The translations under genes and the position numbers were made by a program. Under the pieces are notes generated by a model. The model saw nothing but the letters and a program-made list of their open reading frames with translations. It had not been told where the DNA came from and searched no databases. Of a stretch of DNA of 64,000 bases, positions 24,823 to 37,801 are shown piece by piece. The stretch is from Littorina saxatilis (Eukaryota > Mollusca > Gastropoda > Littorinimorpha > Littorinidae), in contig NC_090253.1 in the NCBI RefSeq assembly GCF_037325665.1, forward strand, positions 37,214,894 through 37,278,893. Reading direction: 5' to 3'. Numbering within the stretch: the first letter of the stretch is position 1; each line of letters opens with the position of its first letter.

Positions 24823-26944
24823 GTCTGTCTGTCTCTCTCTCTCCTGATATAATTAAAATGCAAGTCTGTGAAACATCAAACATGCTGTTTCTCTTGCAAA
24901 ACCTACTACTATTTTGCAACTGATAATATATCTACAGTACAGTATGATTCTATTGAAACATGATTATACATAATGCACTGAGGAAATTGTTTAACAAACA
25001 CATTATTCTTTGTTATAATCTTATAATACTTCCATCATTGCTTGAGAATCATAATGCATCTTGAAATATCTGTGTGTGTTTGTGATGGTCTGGAGTACGT
25101 CAGATGTTTTGTTTGTACGGTATATGTCTTTTTTAATCAAACGTTCTTTGACTCAGTGCAGACTATGGGATTGGATTTCGATTCGGAGTCTTAACACTTA
25201 ATTACTTAGTTTGTTCATTAAAATTTGGATGAAAATTGAGTTTTTGCGTACACATTTAAGAATGATTGCATCGTTTTCGTTATAATCTCCCGAATCCAAA
25301 AAAATATATGTAATGTTGTGTTCGACTTGAAAACCAAGCTCGAGCTTCAAGAAAAACCGTTTTGAATTATGCAAATTAGGTTTATCTGTGCTGCTCCAGG
25401 CACACAACTCAAATAACAGACTGGAGGAGGATGAACCCGACGGACTGTCTGTCGTCGTAGATGGCGTTCTGTTCCCAAAACATTTTCTAACCAACCGTAC
25501 CATGAAGGAACAGCTCGACTGCATCCGGGCGCTGGAGATGCGTGAAGATGACGTCATTATCTGCGCTTTTCCGAAATCGGGTAAAGTTTGTTGTTGTTGT
25601 ATTGTTGTTGGTTTAAATGAGAAGCATATATGATGAGGAAGAGTACTATAAAAAGATAAAAGAAACAAAGGAATTTAGAAAAAACTTACCTTTGTTGTCG
25701 TCGTCTATGCTTAGAGCGATTACGTCTCTCTGTTTATGAGAGGTTGTTGATTAAGTTTTTTTCTTTTGTCTGGGATTTCTTTTAATGTTTTGAAAGATAA
25801 TATAGTAAACTAAGCCAAAAAAGTATTGCGACAAATTTCGCACCCAAATCAAACTATCAATTCCCTTTTCATTTCATTGAAACTTTCTATGCCAGTTAAG
25901 GCCGTTCATTTGACTATCTGGATCACCTTTAGGATAACAGATTTCTTTTACAGGGATCACGTGACCGCCGCTCAAATAAGAATACCCTCAAAAACGACCG
26001 GACAAAAACGGAAGGGATCATTGTAACAATCGACGAAAAATCACAATATGCAAATTTTGCAACTTTTACATACGAGAAGAAAGTCAAATCAATTATCTAC
26101 CCAGAACATGTTGCTTTGCTTAGGTAGCTTAGGCCTACGTATTTTGTGTGCTATGCTATTCCTACTGATGCAGGTGTCGATCGCATGAGCTGTCAAAAAC
26201 GGGAGATTTTGCTACAATTTTGAGGTGTATAATGAAAAAAGCGCTGTATTTCTGCAATGACTTGGTGGATTGCTATGAAGCTCTCATAATATCTTGCCTA
26301 CATAACAGACGTACTTCTGATACGTGTCAGATGACAGATTCAGTGTACACTAATTTGTCAAGGTGGTTCAATGGTACAGGCACTCACTGGCTGTGGGAAG
26401 TGAGCTGCATGCTGCTGACAGGCAAGGCGGAGTACGAAACACGAGCAAAGGAGCAAGTGATGCTGGAAGCTGCTCAGATACAGGCTGTTGAGCAGATGAC
26501 GTCACCCAGGGTGCTCAACACGCACGTGCCCGCCTCCATGCTCCCAAAGCAGGTCAAGGACAAACGGGTCAAGGTTATACACGTGTATCGCAATGTCAAG
26601 GACGTGTTCACTTCGCTGTACTTTCATTTCAAACAACATCCGAAGAGGGAGCATTTGACATTGGAGAGTCTATTCACGCAGTCTTACTTCTCCCCCAATA
26701 GTGAGTGAATTTGTTGTTGTTGCAAATGTTGTTGTTGGTGTTGTTGCAAATGTTGTTGTTGTTGTTATTGTAAATGTTGTTGTTATTGTAGTTGTTGTTG
26801 TTGTTGTTGTTATTGTAAATGTTGTTGTTATTGTAGTTGTTGTACTTAAGTACATGTCAGTTTTGTCGAAGGCATATGATGACACTGCTCCGTTCTCGAG
26901 CTGTCCCGTACAAACACTTGTGAGTGTGTGTGTGTGTGTGTGCG

Positions 26945-27000
<56 letters not shown>

Positions 27001-29887
27001 TGTGTGTATGTGTGTGTGTGTGTTTGTGTGCGTTAGTGTAAGTGTGTGTGTGTGTGTGTGCGCGCGCGAGTGTGTGTGGGTGGGTGTGTCTGTCTGTCTA
27101 TCTGCAGTCTGCCTATTTGTCGATCTTTCTGTATACTAGTCTGTGTTACATTGCCTGTCTGTCTGTCTGTTAGTTGTCTGTTCGTCTGTTTCTTTTCTCC
27201 CTTCCCTTTTCTCCTGCTAACGACGACGTGGCAATTTGTTAACCCATGCAGATTACAATGGAAACTATTTCGCATCCTTGAAGACAATGGACAGCTTTAT
27301 AAAAGACAATCCGGATATCCCAGTATTCAACGTCTCCTTCGAGGACACAAAAAAGGTAAGACACTAATGAGATCGAATAAGCCTACAGGTAGAAATTGTT
27401 AACATTCCACCCAGTCTCAGGACAGTCTCGGACATGAGATCGATTTCCGGTCTGCCGGTGGACGGGCGCAGTGGCCTAGTGGATAAAACATCGGTCTCTT
27501 ATGCGGAAGGTCGCGGGTTCGAATCCCGGCCGCGCCTGGTGGGTTAAGGGTGGAGATTGTTCCGATCTCCCAGGTCAAATTATGTTAAGACCTGTTTTTG
27601 CCCTATTCCCCTTCGTGTGTACACACACGCACAAGACCAAGTGCGCACGGAAAAAATCCATGTCAGAGTTCGGTCGGTTATAGAAACACGAAAATACCCA
27701 GCATGCTTCCTCCGATAGCCGCGTATTGCTTCCTGAATGGCGGGGTAAAAAAAAAAGGTAATACACGTAAAAACCAACTTGTGCAAAAACCACGAGTGAA
27801 CGTGGGAGTTTCACCCCATGAACGAAGAAGAAGAGACTAAAAAGAAGTCTGCTGGTGTAGCGATATTGAGTTTCTCCTGGACCAGCTTTCTTATTCGGTC
27901 ACAGCGCAGAATAAGATCCCCTTTTACAGAAGCAAGTTTTTCAAAGGGAGGCGAAGCAAGTAGCACGGCACCGACTGGCTTTATAACCTGTCATAGCAAC
28001 GAAGAAACAACTCTGCTGTCAGGCTATGTTATGCAGTATGCGCTTAATATGATGCCTTTTTCTTCTGAAAATATGCTCATCGGAGTTCACGATTTGTTGC
28101 GGCAATGATCGCTGGCAACGTACGTGTTTTGACCGAGGACAGGTGGGTTTGTTTTGATGTCACGTGAGTTTTGGAATCCGCACTTGCTTAGCGATCAATC
28201 CCAGTCAGCGGCAAGCAATCGCCGGCAAATCGTGGCTCCGATGTGCATATTTTCAAGAAAGAAAAGGCTATGATTTCGAGCGCACAGTTCATAACAGACA
28301 CATCAGAGTGAGTTGTTATACTCTGCCGCACCGCTTAACAATCCTGAAAGAGGTATATTCTGAACAATTCTTTAGAAAAAAAGGAGTTCTTTGATCTTTT
28401 CAATCAAGGGAAAGAAGCTTTTAAGAAAGAACTAAAAAAAACAAGACAAATTAAAATCTAGTCCTTTAAACAATAGGAAAAGAAAAGAATTAAAAACAAA
28501 CCACCTAAGTTAGTTATTGAAACGTTTGTTTTGACGGGCGCACTGGCGTGGTGGTAAGACGTCGGCCTCCTAATCGGGAGGTCGTGAGTTCGAATCCCGG
28601 TCGCTGCCGCCTGGTGGGTTAAGAGTGGAGATTTTTCCGATCTCCCAGGTCAACTTATGTGCAGACCTGCTATAGTGACTTAACCCCCTTCGTGTTTACA
28701 CGCAAGCACAAGACCAAGTGCGCACGGAAAAGATCCTGTAACCCATGTCAGAGTTCGGTGGGTTATAGAAACACGAAAATACCCAGCATGCCTCCCCCGA
28801 AATCGGCGTATGCTGCCTGCATGGCGGTGTAAAAACGGTCAAACACGTAAAAACCACTCGTGCTAAAAACATGAACGAAGAAGAAGAAGAAGAAGAAGAA
28901 GAAGAAGAAACGTTTGTTTCTAGACAAAACGGTATGAATAGCCTTTCTGGATTTTTGATTCTTGATTTTGGAGCGTTAGCAGTCTATCTGTTTGGTTTGG
29001 TTTTGATTTGATTTGACCTGCTATTCCTTTTTGTCAGAAAGATACAAAAATGTGTTCGTTTTGTGGCGAGCAGGACCCAGTGAACACAGTTAGTAGGCTC
29101 GGAGAGTTTCTTGGAGTAGAGGCATCCCCAGAACTGTGCGCAGACATCGCGCGGGCAACAAGCTTCAGCAACATGCAGCAGGCCGACACCAACAAACACC
29201 ACCCGCAACACATGCCTCCAGTACGGATCTACCGCAAAGGTTTGTCAACAGCAACACCAACAAGGCGTCATAGAAATCACACAGACACCAACTACACAAG
29301 CAAGGGCTGGCACATCAGCACGCGCCCGCGCATAGGTACTCGCGCACACGGAGCACGCACGCACAAAAAGCAAACCAACCAACAAAAAGCAAACCAACCA
29401 ACAAACCAACAAAAACAATCACACACAAAAACCAATTAGCACACAACTGAAATAACCCATATAAACCAAACAGCAAAAAGGAAAACAAACAAACAAACAA
29501 AACAAACAACAAACAAACCGACCGAAGACCAAAACCAGCAACCAATAAACAAAACCAAAACCCAAAGCACACAAAAAACAAGCACAAAAACAACAAACAA
29601 CAAAAGCAACAACAACAACAACAACAAAACAGCGACAACAACAACACATACATACTGTCATGACAGTTTTACCACGAACAATTGTATTCAGTTACAGAAC
29701 ACAGGACAGAAAAGCATCAATAAGTTAATAAGTAGGCTAAATGTCGTAAAATGTACACCTGTTGTTTTGTGTCTCAGGCGAGGTGGGGGACTGGACAAAC
29801 CACTTGACAGTAGCACAAAGTGAACGCCTGGACATGGACATGAAAAAGCTGAAGGGATGCAGTTTTTCTTTTACCTACACATTGTGA
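24649..29887 (+). CDS. Cytosolic PAPS sulfotransferase (SULT-like), complete
   Basis: Predicted to transfer sulfate from PAPS to a small acceptor in the cytosol; the acceptor cannot be read from sequence. Exons: 24649-24651 (ATG only), 25400-25580, 26380-26700, 27252-27355, 29074-29239, 29778-29887. All introns are GT-AG and phases agree, giving 294 aa, the usual length for the family. Visible motifs: 5'-phosphosulfate loop FPKSGTHW (58-65), the expected catalytic histidine in PRVLNTHVP (His110), the 3'-phosphate motif YRNVKDVFTSLYFHF (131-145) and the C-terminal RKGEVGDWTNHLTVAQ (257-272). No signal peptide or membrane segment. The start is an inference: there is no in-frame ATG upstream of the acceptor at 25399, while GAAATG followed by GTAAGT at 24649 joins in phase and gives MAHNSN. 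A miniature LTR element lies about 200 bp past the stop. Confidence 0.88.
24731..24843. repeat. (TG)n(TC)n compound microsatellite
   Basis: Lies in the first intron of the cytosolic sulfotransferase. It yields spurious reading frames on both strands. Confidence 0.9.
26713..27100. repeat. (GTT)n and (TG)n microsatellites in sulfotransferase intron
   Basis: A GTT-rich run starts about 12 bases after the donor of exon 3 (26701) and extends to about 26848. A long TG run follows at 26922-27082. Confidence 0.9.
27460..27845 (+). mobile_element. SINE family A, near full length
   Basis: tRNA-like head (CAGTGGCCTAGTGGATAA; B box GGTTCGAATCCC), body with TCTCCCAGGTCAAATTATG and ACACGAAAATACCCAGCATG, and an A-rich GAA tail. 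Flanked by the imperfect 10-bp repeat GTCTGC(C/T)GGT. Lies in the exon 27355 - exon 29074 intron of the sulfotransferase. Confidence 0.85.
28000..28330. repeat. Palindromic family K fragment
   Basis: Shares blocks with 48090-48290 and 48865-49130 (TATGTTATGCAG, GGCTCCGATGTGCATATTTT, CATCAGAGTGAGTTG). Both arms of a palindrome are partly present. Confidence 0.5.
28532..28906 (+). mobile_element. SINE family A, full length with 13-bp target duplication
   Basis: GAAACGTTTGTTT occurs at 28519-28531 and 28907-28919. The head has GTGGTGGTAAGACGTCGG and GAGTTCGAATCCCGG; the tail is (GAA)n. Same intron and strand as the copy at 27460. Confidence 0.92.
29242..29770. repeat. CAAA/ACAAC-rich low-complexity intron
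   Basis: Fills most of the last sulfotransferase intron. The long minus-strand open frames here are simple-sequence artefacts. Confidence 0.7.
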
Positions 29888-30088
29888 GCATCGGAATAAC
29901 TAACAACGAGCATCGACGGAACTGATGCTGTGTATACATGTATAAATGAAAACATTATTAAACAAAAAAGTGAGAAAAGAAGGAAGGAAGGAAGGGAGGA
30001 AGGAAGGATGGAAGGGAGGAAGAAAACAAAATTATACTGTTGGACTCCACACTTTTTTCTCCTTTTATAATTGTACACCGTTACCTTG

Positions 30089-30767
30089 TGTGACAGGGGA
30101 GGCTACCGCTCCTTTCACAGCAGACTCTGCACCCGAGTTGTTGGCCTTTAAAAGTCAACACCGGTGTATTGTGGAATTCTGTTTGTGATGGGGTCTGGTG
30201 GTTTCCGATTGTCTGTATGTTCATGGAAACCTTCGGGTTTGCATAACAGTTTTTATAGGGCTAAGAAATTAGCCCTAACATTTTCAATCCTGTTTGATTG
30301 CACTTCGCTTCCCGAGGTGATCGTAGTGTTTCGGCACTCGGTTACATCTGGCGCTTGCGAGCAGGGATGGGACTCGGCATGATATGTTCAGGTAATGGCA
30401 TAATATGACCACTTAACATTTTTGTGCTGTTCCCATTCTGCGAACTTGTGATGGACAGTGGTCCCCCGGTTCGGAACTTCGGGACAAAATTCATTCAGAC
30501 GGGGGTGATTGTGACAGGGGAGGCTACCGCTCCTTTCACAGCCGACTCTGCACCCGAGTTGTTGGCCTTTAAAAGTCAACACCGGTGTATTGTGGAATTC
30601 TGTTTGTGATGGAGTCTGGTGGTTTCCGATTGTCTGTATGTTCATGGAAACCTTCGGGTTTGCATAACAGTTTTTATAGGGCGAAGAAATTAGCCCTAAC
30701 ATTTTCAATCCTGTTTGATTGCACTTCGCTTCCCGAGGTGATCGTAGTGTTTCGGCACTCGGTTACA
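30089..30767. mobile_element. Miniature LTR-flanked element (TRIM-type fossil)
   Basis: Two direct terminal repeats of exactly 258 bp (30089-30346, 30510-30767), each starting TGTGACAG and ending GGTTACA, enclose only 163 bp of non-coding interior. The element is flanked by CTTG on both sides (30085-30088, 30768-30771). A TGG-starting site two bases after the left repeat could be a tRNA primer site, and a purine-rich stretch precedes the right repeat. The terminal repeats differ at about three positions, so it is fairly young. It has no gag, pol or env and would always have depended on other elements. Confidence 0.8.
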
Positions 30768-30771
30768 CTTG

Positions 30772-31316
30772 TGTAGAAAGATATGCAGATACGTTAATAT
30801 ACAGACACTGTTTGAACTGAATCTGATTGAACTTCATGTACCATGGGAGTAAGCATGCAGATAATCCCTTTTGAGGGTTTAATCCGCTTCTCGCGCATTG
30901 AAGGTTAACTCTGAAACAATTATTTTCCAGTTTTACTGTTTTGTAACCAGATACAGTACATGAGAGTGAGTCTTCCAACAGTGCAACGATGACATGAGCT
31001 GAAACAGTTAGTCAGTATATGCTTTACTGTGTTTTTACAGCTCGTTTCTACCCCAACCAGGACAGGTTTAAATCTATGAATTCACCTGGTAAATGTACGG
31101 CTTTCAACTTTTGTGACAATAGCAGCGTTAGAAAGCTTGAGAAAAAGAGTTTGTGCTTTCTTGTTTACTATGATTTCCATTATTTAATATTAAGATCTTT
31201 GATCCAGTAATCTTTACATGTGGATTTTGTTCGTTCACTTAATTAAATTCTAGTTACTTTAATAACTATTTCTGTGTTCACGGAAGCTAGCTGTTATGAA
31301 ATAAAAGCAGGTCTTC

Positions 31317-31380
<64 letters not shown>

Positions 31381-32365
31381 TAGAGGAAGACGGATTATAG
31401 TACTTGTGGAAGTCCAATGTTATTGTTGTTTGCAATGAATGATTGTTAACGTGGAGAAATGTGCTGTCTATTTGCGAGAAAAGGTCACACGTTAGTGGAT
31501 AGAAGTAATAAAATCCTCTTCCATGCATCACTCACCTTTTAGTAAGGCGTTCATTTTCAGTTTATATCAAACGCTTAAGGACAGTCTAAGCAAACAACAG
31601 CACGAAACTGAATATTGGCTAGCCACTCATTGGTGATGCTTTGACATATATATATGTTCATGTTTCAGTACTTATTATGGAAGTAGCTTTTTCGAAACGA
31701 TCACCCATTCCATCACATGTACTAAATTGTTTCAGGCGATTGACTGCAAAGCAAATATCCAATAATTATTATCATTGGTTGCAATGTTCTTTCAACACGT
31801 AGCCTATTTGTTTTGAAGGACACACGCACACCATCATTTACAATCTCTAGACCATTCAATGTTGTCAGATTAGTGGAAATAACTTCATTAGGTGCTGCGG
31901 TGAAGGTATCTTATCTACCGTGTAAACCATCTTGTGAATCTCCACACATCCGTATACAGACTTATACATGCGTAAAGCTATCATCCTTCTGAAACACATA
32001 CCCAACATCACCGACTTTGCTGTTTCCAGTCCAGAGTGTACATTTGTCACTAAATCAATATTGCAGACCGACACTGAAGCCAGCTCGTACAAAATAAATC
32101 CAGCACAACATTTCCGCCTTACTCACGAAGCAGCCCGGCAACAGTACTGATTTTTGCAGTGCCCACGAACAATTATTGGCTGCTACCCCATTTAAAAGCA
32201 GGCACAGATCTGTCGTGGTTGACATTATTGTTTTACACGTAAACGATGGTTTCTTTTACCAGCACACATTTTTCATAGCTTAAAAAACACGCTGATTCTC
32301 GTGAAAACAGTTCGGGTCACCATTTTAGATTTAGCCAGGCAGAGACAGAGACGATTCCTCCAATT
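30772..32365. other. Intergenic, (AG)n microsatellite, no gene seen
   Basis: An AG run lies at 31319-31378. The rest is AT-rich without recognisable exons or inverted-repeat elements. Confidence 0.45.
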
Positions 32366-32374
32366 GAACACATA

Positions 32375-32779
32375 GGCCTACCTTCTTCTTCTTCTTCTTC
32401 TGCGTTCGTGGGCTCAAACTCCCACGTACACTCGTGTTTTTTGCACGAGTGGAATTTTACGTGTATGACCGTTTTTTACCCCGCCATTTAGGCAGCCATA
32501 CGCCGTTTTCGGAGGAAGCATGCTGGGTATTTTCGTGTTTCTATAACCCACCGAACTCTGACAGGATCTTTTTCGTGCGCACTTGGTCTTGTGCTTGCGT
32601 ATACACACGCGGGGGGGGGGGGGGGGGGGGGGGGGGTGGTTCGGACACCGAGGAGAGTCTGCACACAAAGTTGACTCTGAGAAATAAATCTCTCGCCGAA
32701 CGTGGAGACGAACTCACGCTGACAGCGGCCAACTGGATGCAAATCCAGCGCGCTACCGACTGAGCTACATCCCCGCCCA
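32375..32779 (-). mobile_element. SINE family B, full length, 9-bp target duplication
   Basis: GAACACATA flanks it (32366-32374, 32780-32788). On the minus strand the head is GGCGGGGATGTAGCTCAGTC, then GGCGAGAGATTTATTTCTC and a body with ACACGAAAATACCCAGCATG that is shared with family A; the tail is (GAA)n. A poly(G) run at 32609-32636 interrupts it. Confidence 0.9.
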
Positions 32780-32788
32780 GAACACATA

Positions 32789-33285
32789 CCAAAAAGCAAC
32801 CCTTCAATTGCTTGTTGTGGTGAGCTGGATTTTTGTAATGAATAATTTGTGTGTGCAAATGGTGGCATTTAAAAAATTCCTTAATTGAAAAAACCATTGT
32901 GCACAGACGGCACCCAATTCGGTGGGTGACAAAATGGAGGGATGGTCTCATCCTATGTAAAAGCCTGACCAGATCCGAGACAGTGACCTGAACTGAATAC
33001 AGGAGGAAGAGTGTGTCTTTATTCTTTTGTGCTTTGTTTAGTTTGGAAATGCTTATTGTGTTTCCGATGAAAGATCAATCAATCAATCAACCAATCAATC
33101 AATTAATTAATTAATCAATCAATTTGAAAAAAACACCTTTATTAAATGTTAAGTGATCTTGAATGTACATAAGATGAAAGACATAAGATAATATATTGTC
33201 CATTCAATATAAGCAATGCACGCAAGAGTGTGGCTTGTCTAATTGTAAACAAACAAAACATCTGACGTACTCCAGACCATCACAC

Positions 33286-33330
<45 letters not shown>

Positions 33331-34037
33331 CTAACACACACACGAACAAACACTAACACACACACACACACACACAGACCGGTACCCATGCACTGCGCTC
33401 CCCCCCCCCCCCCCCGCGTATGGCATTATGCGCTGGCTACAAATGGCAATGAGCAGCAGGCACTAACTGTTTTTGATATTGCACTACAGAGGTTGCATTC
33501 CATAAAGGGGATTTACATAATCTGAAAAAGAAAACAATGAATAAAAAGACAGAATAAAACAAGAACAAGTGCACATCTGTGGTTTCTTCGCAGTGTGCAT
33601 GCACTATATCTTCTTCTTGCGTCTTACGGCGCACATACACGTCAAAAAGCGAACAGCTTTTTATCGACAGAAAGTGCTATGATTTACGACGTCGCGGAGT
33701 AAAAAAACACCGCGCGTGTAGGATTTATAGCCGACAAGTTAGTGCTGGATTTATAGTTATATATAGTGTCGTTATTTTGATCGATGGTGTACCCAGGAGT
33801 GTCAAATAAGAATTAAAGTGCTATAATTTTTTTGGTAGGTAGCAGCTTTCATTATTGAAAACAATGAAGCACAAAGCTGCGTTTGATTTGCTTTCAGATG
33901 AGAAATTACGGTTATAAGGTAAATGGTTTTTGTGCAATAATCGCTTCATGAACGCAACCAGACTTCGCTGCTCGAAATGGACGAGTGAAGTAAGACGTTG
34001 TTGAAGAATCGGTTTTTGTGGCTAAGAAAAAAAACCC

Positions 34038-34084
<47 letters not shown>

Positions 34085-34106
34085 AAAGAACAAATAATAA
34101 TAATAA

Positions 34107-34137
<31 letters not shown>

Positions 34138-34362
34138 AAGAATGCACACTATTTATCAAGCGCGTGTATCCAGGGTTTAAACCCTGTAAAAGCGCTGAAT
34201 AATCATTAGGGGAAAACAATAATATAACATTTTTTGCAGTGCACTTTTCAACACATATCAACGAATAACAGTACTCATGGCACTATTATAATAAATTATC
34301 ACAAACACGCGCACGCACACACACGCACTATAATACACATTGCACTATAATACATTATCAAG

Positions 34363-34393
<31 letters not shown>

Positions 34394-34582
34394 GCAGCAG
34401 TAGCACCACAACCACCGCCACCAACACCATCATCCCCAGGACCACCACTATAATAATAACAAGAAAAAGATTAATAAAAAAAAAGGCGAGTCGACGAGTT
34501 CGAGAGCTGTGAAAATAAAAACCATGGTAACACATTTCTCACGTTATTTCTGCAGTTCTGTTCACCAAAATACAATGTACAC

Positions 34583-34618
<36 letters not shown>

Positions 34619-35912
34619 ATGTGCGCACGTGTTTGTGCGCATGCGTGTGAGTGTTCTTATGTGTGTACGCTCGTGTGTTTGCGCGCTTGAGAACTTGACG
34701 CTTTCGGGTATTGATTAAACATCTTGGAAACGGCCAGCTTACATTTTGTAACGTGTCATTTGGTCATAAAAGCATCACCCGTCAAATAAAACCACCTTCT
34801 TCTGAACAGCTGTGCCGGAACCCTAAACTTTGCGTCCCTTTTAGATTGACGGAAAACTGATCCGCGTAGACTTTAAAGCCCCATCATTCCGCCTCACAGG
34901 AGGTGTACAAAACGATGGAATCTTTTCACGAAAACAACAATACTAACATGATGAAACACATACGTGGTAGCATTTAAAAACACATGTCACTTGAGTGACT
35001 ACTTAGCACACGTAAACCCTACACCATGTCTCGTGGTTTATTCAACCCCCGAGCAACCGGGGCCCTCTGTGACCCACTTTATTCATGACCTTGAGTGTTT
35101 GCGGTTTTTATAGCAACTCTAGATCTGCAATAGCACGTGATTGTATACCTCTGAATCTAAAATACAACAAACGACTACGAGTGACACAAAGATTGGCGGC
35201 GGTGGACTTTGAAGAAACTAGCAATTTGCAGAAACTTCGTCTGCTTGGGCAATGGTAAGATGCAGCTCACGGGATGTGATGGTAGCCCTGTCGCGGCAGT
35301 ACGTTTTTAAGCGCAATACTCATTCTACACAGGCACAGCCTCAAACAGTCACAAATGTTGGGAAATCTCAGTTGACTAGCATTCCAAAAAATGGGAGAGT
35401 TGCATGGTTTTCGGTAACCTACTTCCCCACCATCAAGTAAAAAGAGCTGCATCTTACACACACCAGTCAATTCACACCTCGCTTGATCTGCATCCAGGCT
35501 CCATTTTTTCAAACTTTCAAAACTTCGAATTTATTTTGCGTGGACGTGGCGTTCGATATGGCGTTCCGATTCATAAATCAATTCTTTGAAAAACTCGCTG
35601 TCTATGGAGAGAACTTAGGGTGTTCCCTAGCGGTGAGCGTTTAAACGAAAGCGTGTTTGTACTGTATATAAAATCGTGGTGGTGTCTGTGAACGGACACT
35701 AATGGTTTACGGGAGGCAGAGTGGGCCTTTAAGCGTGGTTGTCTTTTCGAGTTGACATTTTGTGAGACTTACTTATCCCATGTACACACCTGGACAAATC
35801 TTTGAGGTGGCAGACTACTGGTGTTTTACAGAAATAAGAATTTTAGAACGATTTTACTATTACAGAAGGCGACTGTAAAATGACCTCCGCTACCTCCAGA
35901 AAGCTGCGATGT
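32789..35912. other. Intergenic, simple repeats and decayed MITE P
   Basis: Contains (CA)n at 33283-33376, (CAA)n then (GAA)n at 34036-34141, (CAA)n at about 34362-34392 and (TG)n at 34584-34616. The stretch from about 35000 to 35731 resembles MITE P in degraded form (GTGAGCGTTTAAACGAAAGC, TGGTTTACGGGAGGC, ending CCTTTAA). No exon is supported. Confidence 0.5.
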
Positions 35913-35913
35913 A

Positions 35914-36843
35914 GGGGAAGGGCTCCTAATATGGACCACTTTTTGTTTCATGCTGATAACTAGCTTGTTTTCTTGCGAAGAAGTTTCATTTTGTGTTTGG
36001 TAGTCCTTCTCTCTTATGTTAACCGTTAGGCCTAATTAGAGTGAAATAGCTTTGATAGACATTCAGCAAAAATTAAATACAGAAAAAATCACAAAGGGTC
36101 CATATTAGGAGCCTGGGCGCCTAATATGGACCAGTGAAGCGGCCTTCACGAATCACTGTAAAAAGCCCCCTATATTTTAAAATAACATGATACAACTTAG
36201 TGTACAAGTCAGCCTAATTAAAATATGCTCTAGATTTATCTGTTTCGGGTTGATGAGAGCATTATTTGAAGCACACCAGGAAACTAAAGAAGCTTATCAA
36301 AAACAGAGTGAAAATAAGTGAAATTATCAACTTCCACGAAAAGAAGACTTTTTGTTGCATTTTTTTTTTAAATCTCGAGGGCTAGTTATAGGTTATTTCC
36401 AGCAAGCTTCTTAATGAATGAATGAAAATAGCCTTTAGCTTTTATTTTCTTCGATTTGTTGAAGGTGGTCCATATTAGGGGACTGGCACATACTTTGAGA
36501 TTTTGCTATCATTTTTTGTTTGCAGGACAAACTCGGGGTCAACACTGCCAAAATGTAACAAATACGGTTTTAGCTCTCATATAATTATAGCAATTTTTGT
36601 GTGATAAAAGCTTTGGCTGTGGACAGAAACGAGTCCGTTTTAGGCGGCAAATTTAGAGTGAACGCTGCCAAAAGTGAATAAAAGAGAAAAAGTCTAACGG
36701 TTTTGAGATTTCTGTTTCTGCAACTGTTTTGACATGTGCAAGTTATCCAGAGAGGGTGAATACAGCGAATAAAACTTTTTTGAGCGCTCTAGTGCCGTTA
36801 GTTTGTCAGAACAGAAGGTGGTCCATATTAGGAGCCCTTCCCC
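35914..36843. mobile_element. Mariner-like non-autonomous element, copy 2 (inverted)
   Basis: TA-flanked (35912-35913, 36844-36845), with ends GGGGAAGGGCTCCTAATATG and reverse complement, 930 bp. Nearly collinear with 3197-4138 in reverse, including the internal CTAATATGGACC motifs. Confidence 0.85.
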
Positions 36844-36845
36844 TA

Positions 36846-37800
36846 CATGTTTCAAAACTGTGCATTAAGAGAAGACTATTATATCTTGGCACACGTGCAA
36901 GGGCAGGTGTTGCTAAATTATGTTTGACAAATCTGATTTACCCGCGACAAAGAGGGATTCACACTTTTGGATCGGTTGAGACAGATCGATGGGACTGTAC
37001 TGCTTTTTCAAGGAGTGATTGAAATGGTTTAGCTAAAAATCAACACTCTTCTTTTACTGTTTCCCCCCTCGGTGTGTGTACATATTCTGTGTGCGAAGTG
37101 AGTTTAATAATAATAATAAAGTGTATTTATATTGCGCCTATCCCTTACAAAAAACAAAAATATTTGGCTCTAAGCGCATTACAACATGTGTAGAGACTTG
37201 GTACAATCAAGTCTGACAAATACAATAACACAATATACAGTCGGTCTCTTAGGTAAAACTGGGAAAAGCAGTTTCGACATTTAAACACTGCTACTAAAAA
37301 ATCCTCTAACAATGCATACTGCTTTACAATATGCATTTATGTATAAATATAGTTAAAGAACATCGAGTTAATAGGAATTAAAAAAGGTTCTTATGATAAA
37401 ACTATCTAGCGGACGACGAAGAAGAAGAAGAATAAAACTATCAATGTCAATGTATAACAAGTCATTCAACGTAAATGGCCAAAGAACAACAACAAAGCAA
37501 TGATGAGTTATACTCAATGGCTAATAACGAGGCAGAACTAAATAGTATCGACACAAGATTAAAACAAAACATATTCCTGGAGACACATTTATACATGTAT
37601 CAAATAATCAATATACAAAATACAGCCCTCGCACACTCGCACACACACGCCAAGGCAGTTTGACGGTTTCATTTTGTGTGTGTCACGTTAGTTTGGCGGT
37701 GTTCATATTCTGTGTGTGACGTGAGTTTGGCAGTGTTCATATTCTGTGTGTGACGTGAGTTTGGCAGTGTTCATATTCAACGTAAGCCACTGTTCTTCAT
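36846..37800. other. 5' flank of the carbohydrate sulfotransferase, SINE-like 3' end
   Basis: 37105-37381 carries (TAA)n, TATTTATATTGCGCCTATCC and the block shared with 7140-7300. A direct triplication of about 45 bp (GTGTGTGACGTGAGTTTGGC and variants) lies at 37673-37780 just upstream of the ATG. No promoter element could be assigned. Confidence 0.5.
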
Positions 37801-37801
37801 A

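Noticed and set aside
34800-34920. Exon-like stretch TTTTAG-ATTGACGGAAAACTG
   Set aside because: An isolated acceptor and short open frame without partner exons; composition like nearby MITE debris.
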